This document shows, piece after piece, positions 1 to 11,579 of a DNA stretch of 64,000 nt. Within the stretch, counting starts at the first letter, position 1, and every line of letters starts with the position of its first letter. The notes beneath the pieces were generated by a model, which worked only from the letters and a program-made list of their open reading frames with translations, was not told the DNA's origin and ran no database searches. Both the position numbers and the translations under genes were made by a program. Source of the DNA: Pegea sp. RAD2-039 (Eukaryota; Chordata; Thaliacea; Salpida; Salpidae); assembly GCA_034620365.1 (NCBI GenBank), contig JAQGEQ010000192.1, forward strand, positions 2,847,001 through 2,911,000, written 5' to 3'.

Positions 1-226
1 GCAGAGAGATTTTTCTTCAAGTCTCCATTTTACATTTTTCTGATGTTCAGTTTATAAATCAGTTATAATATGCTCATAGTATAAACAAAATATATCTAAA
101 TAAATATAAAAAATAAGAAAATTTCAAACTAATATTGTAAAATCATAATTAAAATTTGTATTTATAGAATATTAGAAGTTTTTTTTTCTTGTTTATCAAT
201 TGTGTTATTTAACTATTTTGTTTTAG
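1..226. other. Probable intron of the Tie-like gene
   Basis: AT-rich sequence ending in a pyrimidine tract and TTTTAG directly before the first recognisable exon at 227. No coding exon was recognised. The exon at 227 starts with two bases of a split codon, so an upstream exon must exist outside the window. Confidence 0.5.
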
Positions 227-3200
227 CTTGTGGTCCAAATGAGTATGGCTCCGATTGCCTACAAAGATGTGATTGTCCAATTAATTACCGTTGCGACGCT
301 CACAAGGGTTGTGTGTGTGCTGAAACTAATATCAGTTTGTGTGAAGACAAACAAAACAGCTTTAATCAACTGTAAGTAAATCTTGACAAATGTTAAAGTA
401 GCTGTAAAAAAGAAAATAATTTTCAACAGAAATGATTCGACTACAAATGCTACAAAATCAAGAAATGTTAAAAAGCCAATTATAACAATATCTAGGCTAT
501 CGTTAATGGTGAGAGCTTTTACAAATATTGTAATAGTTTAGTAATTAAATACTCAACAATTGTTTTTTAAATAATGTTAATTGAAGAATGTTCACAAACT
601 ACTTCTAAATTATTTGTTGAAAAATTTGAAGGTAAACCCTGGCGAAACTGCAGAAGTAGATTGCACTGTAACGGCGGAACCACCACCAGGGCATGGCAAT
701 GTGTATTTGAAGGTAAATTCAAATTCAATTTGAAGAAGAAATACTTAAACAGCTGATTGACATAAAAGATCTTTTGAGATTAGAATTTTCTATTTGAATA
801 AAAAAAGGATTCCGATGTAATTAAATAATTCTATTAAATGTCTCACGGCTTAAAAAGTCCCTCTTTCAATTCTAAGATAATTATAGAATTAAATAAAAAC
901 TTTAACATGAACTACCTTGAACCAACATCACTAAGTCTTTACTAAATCACTAAATTTACAGTCGAATCAAGATGCAAAGGACATAATGCCGACTGGATCG
1001 ACAATGACAGCTAAAAACTCGACTTCAAGGTTTGAGGTAGAAGTTGAATCTTCATATCCTGGGCCATATCAGTGTGAGACCATAATAGGGGACGCAAAAT
1101 ATTCAAAAACTTTCTTTTTTGATATCAAAGGTGAATTTTTACAATAAAAGATTTTATTTCTTCGATTTTAAGATGATTGGATTTAATATATGTCTTGCTA
1201 AAATAATTCTCATATTTTATTTTTATCAAAACAATTAAATAGTTTAAATCTTTTGAAAAACACTTTTTATGAATTTATTTTTTTTTTGGTAAAAAAATAT
1301 TCAAATTAATATAGAAACGAAAAAGTTCAAACTACTCGCAATTATTCTCATGATTTTATGATCTAAAATTAGATTTGAAAAAGTTTTTCTAATTCAGACC
1401 TTTATCATGTTAAAAATGATAAAATATTTTTAAAACTAATTTCCGAAATAATTTCCATACTCAAGCAAACAAGTTATTTAGTTGAAAAAATTTTCCGGTT
1501 TCACTGCTAAATTGAAACAGGAAGAACAGAAATAAACTAAACTTACATTCTCTCATCTCAATTATTCATATTTCCGTGAAAATATATCAAAATGGAAATT
1601 GCTTGAAAGTATTTTTATATAAATTTACAACAAAGTTCACATCAAATATTATTGTTTTAAATCTAGCCATCTATGTGTTAACTAATTAATTTTTTTCTCT
1701 TATTTTAGTTCTTCCAATCCCTAAATTTGCTCCTAGAATGATCAAGAACTTATCTACAAGTCTCACTATCAACTTGAATAGTCTCAGGCACAAAGGAGAC
1801 GGCCCGATCACTAAGACATTATTACTTTTTCGAAAAGAGGGTCAAGCGACTTACACGCCCCTAAAATTGTAAATATATCTCTATTTAACAAAAACTGATT
1901 TGTAATAAGGACATTTTCAGCAAAATAGTAAATGATACTACAGTAGTTGAAGGTTTGGAGCCTTATACTGTTTATGGGTTTCGTGTGGTTCTTCACAGGC
2001 CTGGTGAGAATAAAAATCCGTCTCCTGGTCCCGAAGCACTTCTCAGAACCAACTGTGCAGGTTTTCAAGTCTTCATTTTTAGTGATTCAATTGAAATTGT
2101 TCATTCAAATTATTGTTGAAGTTATTTAAAATAATTTTTATCGATCTGAAATTGAAATTCTTCTTTTGATGATTAAACAGTTCCATTAAAAAGTCCACAA
2201 ATTGTCCATTCGTATTCCATCAAGAAAACTGTTATGCATATGGCGTGGAAAGTTCCACCAATTAAGTTTGTGCGTGGTTCAATTCTTGGATATACGATCG
2301 AGTACAAACAACTGGGTAAATTTCAGTGTTTCTGTTTAATTTTTAGTAAATATCATCAAAATATTATAAAATAAAACATTTCAATAAAACTGCAGTAAAT
2401 ATCATTTGAAATTAAATTGGTGTTCTAACTAACAACTGCTTTATTATAATTGATTGATTGCTTCAATAACTGCAGTAAGTTATGAGCTAATCAACTACAG
2501 TTTTCTCTGAGTTCAATTTTAACCCACAAATAGTCAATATGGACAGTTTTAATCCTGAAATGATTTAACTTCAAGACGAGATTCGGGTTCATATCTGAAT
2601 CCGCAGACTTAAGATTGTCAGAAGAAGAAGGCTTGTGACAGTCACTGAAATCAACTCTCCAACTATCAGAGAATGTTGACAAACAAGAAGAAGTGATGAG
2701 GATCGACAACTTGGTGAAATCAGTACCGGTCTCTTTTGGTATCAGAGCAACACTAACAAAATTGTTAACATCTGGATACGTGGAAAATATGGGCTGAATT
2801 CACTTCTAGAATATTCTAAGATCCCAGATTTCTTTAATTTAATCTCAAAACTCAGATTATAAATCAGTGATCTGATATAAAAATCTTAAATAATTTTTCA
2901 GGTATAAAAGACACGCAATGGATAAAGTATAATATCACAATAGGGAGCACCTCATCCACTACAATCAGTCATTTACAACCTCAAGGAGTCTATCTAGTCA
3001 GGATGCAATTGTACAATTGTGCTGGTTCATCTAAATACTCAGATCCAGTCAGGGTGACTATGGGCAAACTTGGTAAGTTTTCAGTATTTTTTAAAATAAT
3101 TCAAATATTTTCATTTAATTGGCTATCAACAGAAAATAGTAAAGTCAGATTTCACAATTATTGAATTTAAAAAAGAGCTGTTTTCTTCAGAAAATCCAGT

Positions 3201-6200
3201 CGGACCAAAAGTAAAAGTGGAACGAGTAAACGCGACTTCGATTGCTTATTCATGGAAGCGGCCAAGCAACGCTCAGCCTTACACTATACTGAGTTATGAG
3301 GTATTGACTGTTTTATACAACTTTAAAATGATTTTAACTTATCACAAACTTCAGGTGAATTTTCGTGAAGACTCAAACACTAATGGAATAGGAAAAGTGA
3401 TGAATGTTACAACACTTCAACAAGCATATGCAGGACTACTTCCTTATACTTCATATATATTTAAAGTTAGAGCTTATAACCATGAAGGTCCGGGAAACTA
3501 CAGCGATAAAATCCAAGTTAAAACAATCCAATCAGGTTTTTAAAATATAATTTTATTAGTTGCTCTGAATTATTAAAACTTTTTACAGAACCAACTGAAC
3601 CGCTTAAGCTAGATGTTTTGAAGTTTACATATAACTCAATCACCCTTAAGTGGTTGAAACCTTTTCGAGTAAATGGCATCTTGAAGAGATATGAGCTGCA
3701 AATGGCAATCATTTCTGGACCATGGAAGTCCCAAAACTGTTCTGTAGATCCACGGAAAGACATTTGCTTCGTCCAGGTCAAAAATATATTTAAAATCAAA
3801 TCAGATTTTTTTGTTTATTAAAGATTTTTATGATGCAACAAACATCCATCTGAAAGTTTTTCAAAATTCTATTTCAATTGTTTAACATCAGATTTGATTA
3901 AACAGAATCTGGAGGAATATTGCCCATACAAGTTCCGCGTGCGAGCTTACACTATTGGCCATGGTCCTTGGAGTGAAGTAAAAGTCCAACAAACTAAGAG
4001 TCTAACTCCTCTTGCAACTCCTCGAATCATTCGTGTGAGTCGATTAACAAATGGAAAAGTCTCAGTTGAGTGGGAACCTCCACCAAAAAGCGTACATTGG
4101 GGACCTCTGCAGTACTATCAAGTGAAACATCATGATGATGTCCGCCAGAAACCACTCTGGTACTCCAAGGTGAGATCTTTAAATATCTGTGAGCTTATTT
4201 CGAAATATTTTTATCGCTTTTTATTTACTTCCACTGTAATTCTAAATTGATTCTAGAATCTTAAAGAAAATGAACTAACTTCAGTTTTGTTTAAAATATC
4301 TTTTCTTTAGAGTTTCAACTTACTGAATTATAAAATTGTGAATAAATAATCAAATAATTATAAATTCGTGAAATATTTATAATTTCATATTCTGAATATT
4401 AGCAATTGTTGTGTAAATGTTAATAACAAATTAGAAACTAAAAATCTTAGAGTAATATCTACATCTTAATAAAGATCTTCAGCAGTGAGAGCTTGAGCAA
4501 ATTTTGAGGTAGAATTTCTTACTTGAATTGTTGATAATATTTACGTTTACTTTTTGTAGAAAGTTAATGGGAATGAAACAAAAACAACCATTACAAATTT
4601 AAGAACTGAAACTGTTTATCACTTTTGTGTGGCTGCTGTTGCTGAGAAACCTGGAGATTGTTCTCCTCATCACTCCTTGAGAACATCACCTTTAGGTTGA
4701 TTGCTTTCTATAAAAAAATTCTTTTATTTCTTCCTTTTTTCCGCATCTTTGAGATATATTTATTAATTTTTTTTCAAACTTTCAAATTATTTTGATTTCT
4801 TCAGGATACCCATCTTCTGCAAAAGTTTTTAAAAAAGTCAATGTCACTGAGACATCTGTCTCATTTATATGGGATTATGACATGTCTGATGACATCCACA
4901 CAGCCAGAATAACAATTCATGATAATCCCTATATCTTTGAACCTGAAGCGAAACAGGTTTCAACTGGTTTTAAATTCTGCTACATTTCAGTTTGTTTCTT
5001 ACTAAAGATGAGATTCTTTTAATTAAAATGACTTTTAATTTTAAATCTTTACATTTATATAAAATATTTATTTTTATTTCAAATATTTGACAGTAAAAAA
5101 TATCTTATATAAAAATTAGAAGATCCATTTTTAATTCGTTTGATAATTTGTTCTAATATTGTTTAATATTTCAATTTTTATCAATTTTCAGGCTACAATT
5201 AGAAACTTGAAACCAAAAACCACCTACGAGGCTGAGATTGCTTTGAAGAACCGTTTAGGTTTCAGTAAAGACAATCCAAAAACAAAATTTACAACCAAAG
5301 AAAGTATGTCTAATTCAACATTCTATTTTTCATCTTTTCAACAATTTATAGCTAAGTACTTATTAAGAATTAAACAAATTAAATGTTTACTTTAGTAGAT
5401 CGACATTTCATTTAACTTTTTGCTAGGTCTTAATGGAGTACAATCTGCTGTTGTAGGACAGATCACTTTTCAATGGACTGCTATTGGACTTGGAGGACTT
5501 TCTTTTCTATTCATGCTTCTGTTAACTGTTTTTATAGTCAAGTAAATTGTTCAATTATGTTTACTACCGTCACAGTTGCTTTTTTTTGCACGCTGCTAAA
5601 AGCAGACAAACCTTCAACTGCTAATAACTTAGAATCGATTTAAAAGGAATTTTTTTGGTCGTTCCTTAAGATGTGTAAAAGATAAAAGACTCCTTAATCT
5701 GAATTGATTTCTCATTTTTGATATAAATCAAACTGTCAGATCTAAATTAAAGATGTCTTACTGATAAAAGTTTTAATTACGACAGACACTGCAAGAGCCG
5801 ATCACCAGATATAACATCTGTTGGACCTGGAAACTCAACTTCCAGTAGTAATCTACCCATGGACACTTTACCAACCCATGTACACGGGTCCACCTTCGGG
5901 TCACACCAAGGACAAATGAACTCTAGAAGTGAAACTATGAATTCAACTAACTCACGACAAGCCACTTTACAAGTAAGAAGGATTTTTCTTCTCATTTCTA
6001 GATACTTATATGTCAGTATCTCAGTATATCCCCGAGAATATGATCATTCAATGGAGAGATATTCTGTTTGAAGATGTTCCTTTGGGGACCGGAAATTTCG
6101 GACAAGTTGTAAAAGCTGTTGTTCAGAAAGATAATAAAATTATTTCAGCAGCTGTTAAGACACTAAAAGGTAAATGAGATGGTTACTAATTTGCTGTTAG

Positions 6201-7687
6201 ATGTTTCAGATGGTTGTAAATGGTCGTTGAAACATTCTTTCTTCAGATGGAAGCACCTTAGAAGATAAAAGAGACTTTTCTGCTGAACTTGATACAATGA
6301 TACGAATTGGTAAACACAAAAATGTCATCTCACTTCTAGGAGCTTGTGAATTTGATGGAACTATGTATCTTTGCACTGAATTTGCTCCACTTGGAAATCT
6401 TCTACAATATCTAAGACGTAGTAGATGTCTTGATGAAGGTGCCCTTGGAACTTACACGACCCTAACACAAGCTCAATTGTTACAATTTGCATATGAGGTT
6501 GCTCAGGGGATGACTTATCTTAGTGAAAAACAGGTTTGTTGTTTGGATGTTGTGAGAGAGATTAAGTAGAAGTAGAAACAGGAAATCGCTTTCACTGATT
6601 AAGATTTATTTAAGCATTTTATGAAATCTTATTCATAAAGTTTTAATCTTCGTAAATCTTTGAAGATCCCAAATTGATTCCGATTTTAGAAATCTATTTC
6701 TTGTAATGTTTTTTTTATTTCCAAAAACTGCAATTTTCAAAATGATTCTCAGAAGTAATTTGGGGCGTTTAGGTTCCAATTTCAGTTTTCTTTCCTCTTC
6801 AAACTGATTAACATTCATCACTTTTTTTTCAGCTAATTCATCGCGATTTAGCGGCACGAAACGTCCTTCTAGGCGAAGGTTGTATTTGTAAGGTCGCTGA
6901 CTTCGGTTTGTCACGTGGTGAAGGTATCTACGTCAAACAAACCGCATCTCGACTTCCAATCCGATGGATGGCGATCGAGAGTCTGAACTATAATGTGTAC
7001 ACGACAAAGAGTGACGTGTAAGTGATGACGTCATCATCGCTGAATACAAATGACGTCATTTTCATTTCAGCTGGTCGTTTGGAATCTTATTATGGGAGAT
7101 AGTTAGTTTAGGGGGAACTCCCTACTGTGGAATGTCATGTGCTGAACTCTACGAGAAACTTCCAACCGGATATCGAATGTCAAAACCATTGAACTGTGAC
7201 GAAGAAATGTAAGAAATAATTTGCGTTAAGACCACCGATTTGCTGATTGGTTGGAATTACGCGCCAACTAGATCAACTTTAAGTCTTAATCACGTGACTA
7301 CTAACAATAAAAATTACTAAAAAAGAGTTAAAAAAATGCTTAGAATTTAAAAACAACAAAATTTTTTGACTAGTTTTTTACTAAACTCTATAAGTAGTTA
7401 AAATTAAATGATTTTTAACTCATCAGGTTGCTAATTGGTTCCTTGAAATATCTTTCAGGTACACTCTAATGTACAAATGCTGGAAAGACAGACCTCATGA
7501 CCGTCCAACCTTCTTTCAGCTGTCCATGGCTCTCCAAAGAATATGTGACTCGAAAGCTGATCACGTGAGTTGATGTTGAGTAGTGAATTTCAAAGTTTGA
7601 ATTTGTTGATTTTAGAATTATGTGAATTTGGCAATCTTTGAAAACTTTAATTTTGCTTTAATCGATGTGAATGAAGAACAAGCTTGA
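227..7687 (+). CDS. Tie-like receptor tyrosine kinase, 3' part (5' end outside window)
   Basis: Single-pass receptor tyrosine kinase of the Tie1/Tie2 (TEK) family, which in vertebrates binds angiopoietins at the cell surface. Exons: 227-371, 430-508, 632-712, 962-1130, 1709-1868, 1921-2060, 2181-2315, 2902-3072, 3191-3300, 3355-3535, 3589-3776, 3906-4169, 4560-4695, 4805-4956, 5192-5303, 5427-5541, 5786-5972, 6025-6169, 6247-6533, 6833-7017, 7071-7208, 7459-7564, 7616-7687. Phases agree throughout, giving about 1151 residues. Order: EGF-like cysteine module, Ig domain (VDC...YQC), six FN3 domains, one TM (exon 5427-5541), kinase. Kinase motifs: [50 protein letters not shown] and [20 protein letters not shown], which are near-diagnostic of Tie. 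The tail [20 protein letters not shown] keeps the family tail motif. Vertebrate Ties have three FN3 domains, so this ectodomain is longer. The intron at 7018-7070 is 53 nt. A poly(A) signal AATAAA lies at 7719. The signal peptide and N-terminal Ig/EGF modules must lie upstream. Confidence 0.9.
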
Positions 7688-9769
7688 ACTAAACACAGAA
7701 GAAAAGTTCGGGCTGATGAATAAAACCGATTTTGATTGAATTTGAAAACCAAAAAGTTGGTGTAAACAGAATTGAAAGACAGAAAGTTCAAAAATGTTTT
7801 GTTTTAATTCCTTTTTTTTTTATTTTACAATTATTGATTAGAAAAATTATTGAAAGTTGATCATTTTTCAATCTCCATTCTGCTCTTCGATTCTTCCAAA
7901 ATGTGTCATTTGTGTTTTTACTCCCAAGTTTGGATCTTGCTTTTTTCGACTTTTACTTTTGTACAAATTTCTACAAAATCTTCCAATTAATTAAAGTCTT
8001 TATTCAGCAACTTCTTTCTTTCGTGAAGATGATTTGATTGAAGTTTGTTGTAATTGGTGTAGTTTATTTAAGTTATTAAACACCATTAAAACAATAAAAG
8101 AACGAAAGACGTTATCATGGGATTTCAGAATGATTTCAAAATACAATTTCATTTCAGTTACAAATAATTTCATTTGAAATCAGCTGTTTTGAAAAGCACT
8201 TTTCACTCACTTAAAATATTCATTTGAATTTTCTATTTCAAAGATTTTTAGAATTCAAATTCGAGATTAATAATAAGTAAAGATTTAATTTACTTTTGTC
8301 ATAACTCATTAAAATGAAAGACTATTTGATTTATTTCTTATATTTATTTCATTTCTATAGAAAATCTTTTAAAAATACCAAATCTATTTTCAGTATAATA
8401 ATTTTTTCGATCATGATAATTTACAAAAAATGAATAAAGTAATTTTCAGGTTAATCAAAATATTATTTAAAACTAAGTAATTTGATCAAAGCTTTTATTA
8501 CTATAATACTGATTGATATACATAATTCAAATTCTAGTAAACTATATAAAAATTATTTTTTAAATTTAAACAATTCTGAAATATTATTTTTACAAGTTAA
8601 AAGAAGTACTTGAATTTAGTGGATTTTATTTTCTTAAATACATTTGAAACCCTTAAATAATTTTAAAAACAAAACTTTGTTTAGTTTCACATCAAATAAA
8701 TAAACTATTTTCACACAAATCAGTAACTCTCACATAATTGTAAAACTCAAGTGACGTTTTGATTTGTTTTTTGATTTTGCAAAAACACATCATTACTTGC
8801 AAAACATTTGAAAAATAAATAATTTTACAATGTAAATGTAAAAGTTACAAATTCTTTAAACCAATATTCTATCAATGGATTTATTATCCCACAAATATCT
8901 TTGGTCCTAGACCTTAGTTTTACCTTATCACCTGACTTTAAATGGCACATTTATGTTTCTAAAATCTTTGCAAAATCAATCAACTTGCTTTACTTTATTG
9001 TAAAAACCTCTAATTCTAAAGATTCATACTTCTTTATCAACCTCTTTAAATTATAAATACGTTCAAAACTTGAATACAATGTTAGTGCACGAATGTCATA
9101 TCAAGTTGGTGATATAAAAAAACGAATCTGTTCGGGCAATATTTAGGTTTGTAGGAAATTTAATATTAAATACGATAGTATAAAATATCATCTCTGCTTC
9201 TTAAATATAGATACTTTGGAAATTTGACGGATTAAATACGTCTTAATTATTATTTTTAAAATTATCCACAATTTAGTTGATCTTCAATTCGATGCTTTTC
9301 CAAATGAAATTAGATATTATTGCAAAATTTAACTATTTGAAACTTTTGTTTTTATGGCTTGTTTCTTTACACGGCTCTTAGCGACTCCTTGCGCAGTCAG
9401 ATGAGTCTTTCAAAACTTATAAATTTTTTCATTGTATTTAATTTTTTGCAAAAAAATAATATTTTGCTCCAAGTAAGTTTTATTGCTGCTATTTTGGGCA
9501 GCATACCAAACATGTAAAATCTATGATTTAATTGCAAATTGAACTGAATCTTTGAAAGTTGTCTTGATGTTGTTCATGCCAACTCTAGTGATTTAAGTTT
9601 TGTTAACTCTTTTAAAATATTTTTTATCTTGTTTCGGAAAATGATTTGTTTGTCGAAGGAAAAAAGGACATTTTTATGGTTGATAGCTAGTATGATTGTT
9701 GATTCGGTACTTATGTTTGTCTGAACCATTTTATCTTTAAATAAGTTCTTAAAAGGAGTAGCAAGTTGT
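7688..9769. other. 3' UTR and AT-rich intergenic DNA
   Basis: Contains AATAAA at 7719-7724 as the likely Tie polyadenylation signal. The rest is AT-rich DNA with no long open frame, RNA gene or repeat that I could recognise. Confidence 0.5.
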
Positions 9770-9778
9770 AGATGTGTG

Positions 9779-10050
9779 TGGTGCAGCGGATCGCACCCGT
9801 CTACCAGGTGGAAGGTTCCGCCTTCGAACCCAGGTGGAAATATATTTGTGACAAGGAAAAGTCTAAAACACTCCGGTAGAAGGGTCCTGTAAGTCTAGTT
9901 GATGACAGTGCTTCTAAAAGATGCAAAACCCCGAATTTAAAGCCGGAGTTGGAACCCCGTAGGTAGTGTGTCACTGTATTCAGTATCGTTCTGGCAATTT
10001 CTGCAACACCAACCGGGTTCAACTGCATCAGTTCATAAATCGATGAAAGT
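9779..10050 (+). repeat. SINE copy 1 with tRNA-like head
   Basis: The left end has a pol III A-box-like string TGGTGCAGCGG (9779-9789) and a B-box-like TTCGAACCC (9823-9831) about 35 bp later, as in tRNA-derived SINE heads. The body from about 9850 aligns with 18557-18755. Shared blocks include GACAAGGAAAAGT, ATTTAAAGCCGGAGTT and TGTCACT. GC content is well above the flanks. On the minus strand it gives an open frame of about 98 codons (9801-10097), which I take as incidental because the same frame recurs in the second copy. The two copies differ at many positions, so they look old. The right end is uncertain. Confidence 0.65.
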
Positions 10051-10665
10051 CGATGCAACTGTTGTCTCGGATCTAACTCAATTGGAAAGTAATTCATATT
10101 TTGGACTGAAAAGATGAAGGAGTCAAGTTTTTGAGAGAAAATTTCCTAATTTGAATTTGTAGTTACGAAAACTGAAGAGATTGTAATTGCTTCAACATTT
10201 AGCTGCAATTAAACTGTCAGCAAACAAATTTCTCATTAAAATGATTTGAGCATTTAGTATTACTTATATGAGTATTTTTTACTTTTGACTATCTTCGAGA
10301 CTGAAATTGCGGTCCTGAAGCTTCAACAGTTTGAGAAAGCTAGCTGTCAAGCCTCAATATGTTTTGAATTTTGCATTAAAAGTTATGTAACCAACTTCGA
10401 TTTATAATTTTCAAAATACAAATATTGAATCACTAACATTTTTCATCTTTTGCAATCTTTAACTTACTGGCGACAGTTTTTAACAATTCAATTCTTCCAG
10501 AGACCTCTTTTAGTTTACAACAAATTTGAACCTAGCATTTATTTAAAAAGATTCATGACTTGAAAAAAAAACTTTTGGAAACATTAAATCAGATGGTAAG
10601 ACAATGAAAAGATTTATTATTTTCTTCAAGTCTACTAAACGATGAAAAAGATGAAAACCAGAATA
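10051..10665. other. Intergenic, NDUFB7 3' flank
   Basis: AT-rich. On the minus strand AATAAA (plus TTTATT at 10613-10618) lies about 50 nt past the NDUFB7 stop and is its likely poly(A) signal. Nothing else was recognised. Confidence 0.5.
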
Positions 10666-11579
10666 TTACTCTTCGATTTTAGCTCGATCCCGAAGCATAA
10701 GACGTTTTGTTCTTTCATATTCTAGTCTTCGATGGATCGCACTAAAAACAGAAAGATTAGAATCAGAATAGATTCAACTTGAAGAGATGACGTCATGGAA
10801 GAAAGAGTTAATCTAGCTACAGTGGTTTGATTGTTGGGATGCAGGTGTGGTGGGACCTTGATGACTTCTTTTAAAAGTTTTATTGATAGAAAAATGTATA
10901 TCCTTAAGAGATTTAAACCAATAGTCTTTTGTAGGAACCTCTGAATATAATCTGTGTTCTTCTAGTGTATTGAGCTCTTTCTTAAATAGCTGTTTCAAAA
11001 CTTACTTATCATGTTTACAAGCTGAATGTTTGGCTTGTTCCTCATGACAACGAAATGTTTCTGGAAACCAATCACGCCGACATTTTAAGTATTTCATGAA
11101 TGAATGAGCACAATAATCACGTTCAACACGTGCAAGACCTCCTAAATTCATCTCTTCAGTGGTTGCTCCCATTTCTACAAATTTAATTTGTTAAAAGTTA
11201 TAAAATCAATGAACAAATTTGAACTAAGTTATTTTTTCTTTAAAACAGAACATATTGACATTATATTGCTGATGAATATTTATAAAACAAGTTTTAATTA
11301 GTTGATAAAAAGAAGCATCAACTATAAAAAACAATTTTTCTTGATAAAAAGTATAATTTTTAATTATAAACAGAACAACAAATTAAATTATGTTTCAACT
11401 AAAGTAAAAATATTCTAAAGACTAGATGCTAAAAGAATAAAAACAAATTAACAAAAATTAAACCAACCTCTTACAGGTCTATCTGTGTCTTCATATTTTT
11501 CAAAGATATCAGGGTCTGGACCGTATCTGTTTGCAGGTTCATCTTGATAGTTAAAATTTCTACTATAATAATGCCCCAT
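10666..11579 (-). CDS. NDUFB7: NADH:ubiquinone oxidoreductase subunit B7 (complex I, CHCH protein)
   Basis: Accessory subunit of mitochondrial complex I on the intermembrane-space side. Three exons on the minus strand: 11579-11468, 11174-11006 and 10741-10666, with phases agreeing for 118 residues; human NDUFB7 is about 137. It carries the twin CX9C signature of Mia40-oxidised proteins: CAHSFMKYLKC and CHEEQAKHSAC. The segment EMGATTEEMNLGG before RDYCAH matches the family. I chose the Met at 11579 because it begins MGHYYSR, equivalent to the N-myristoylated MGAH start of mammals. An in-frame upstream ATG at 11636 would add a 19-residue hydrophobic stretch not known in the family. The acidic linker (DPDIFEKYEDTDR) and basic C-terminus (RRLEYERTKR) also fit. 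The second exon donor is GTTGGT, which is weak. Confidence 0.9.

Noticed and set aside
2491-2709. 72-codon open frame on the minus strand inside a Tie intron
   Set aside because: Lies within intron 2316-2901, shows no family features, and has no flanking exons in phase.
6633-6914. Open frame on the minus strand overlapping the Tie kinase exon
   Set aside because: Antisense shadow of the catalytic-loop exon and its upstream intron.
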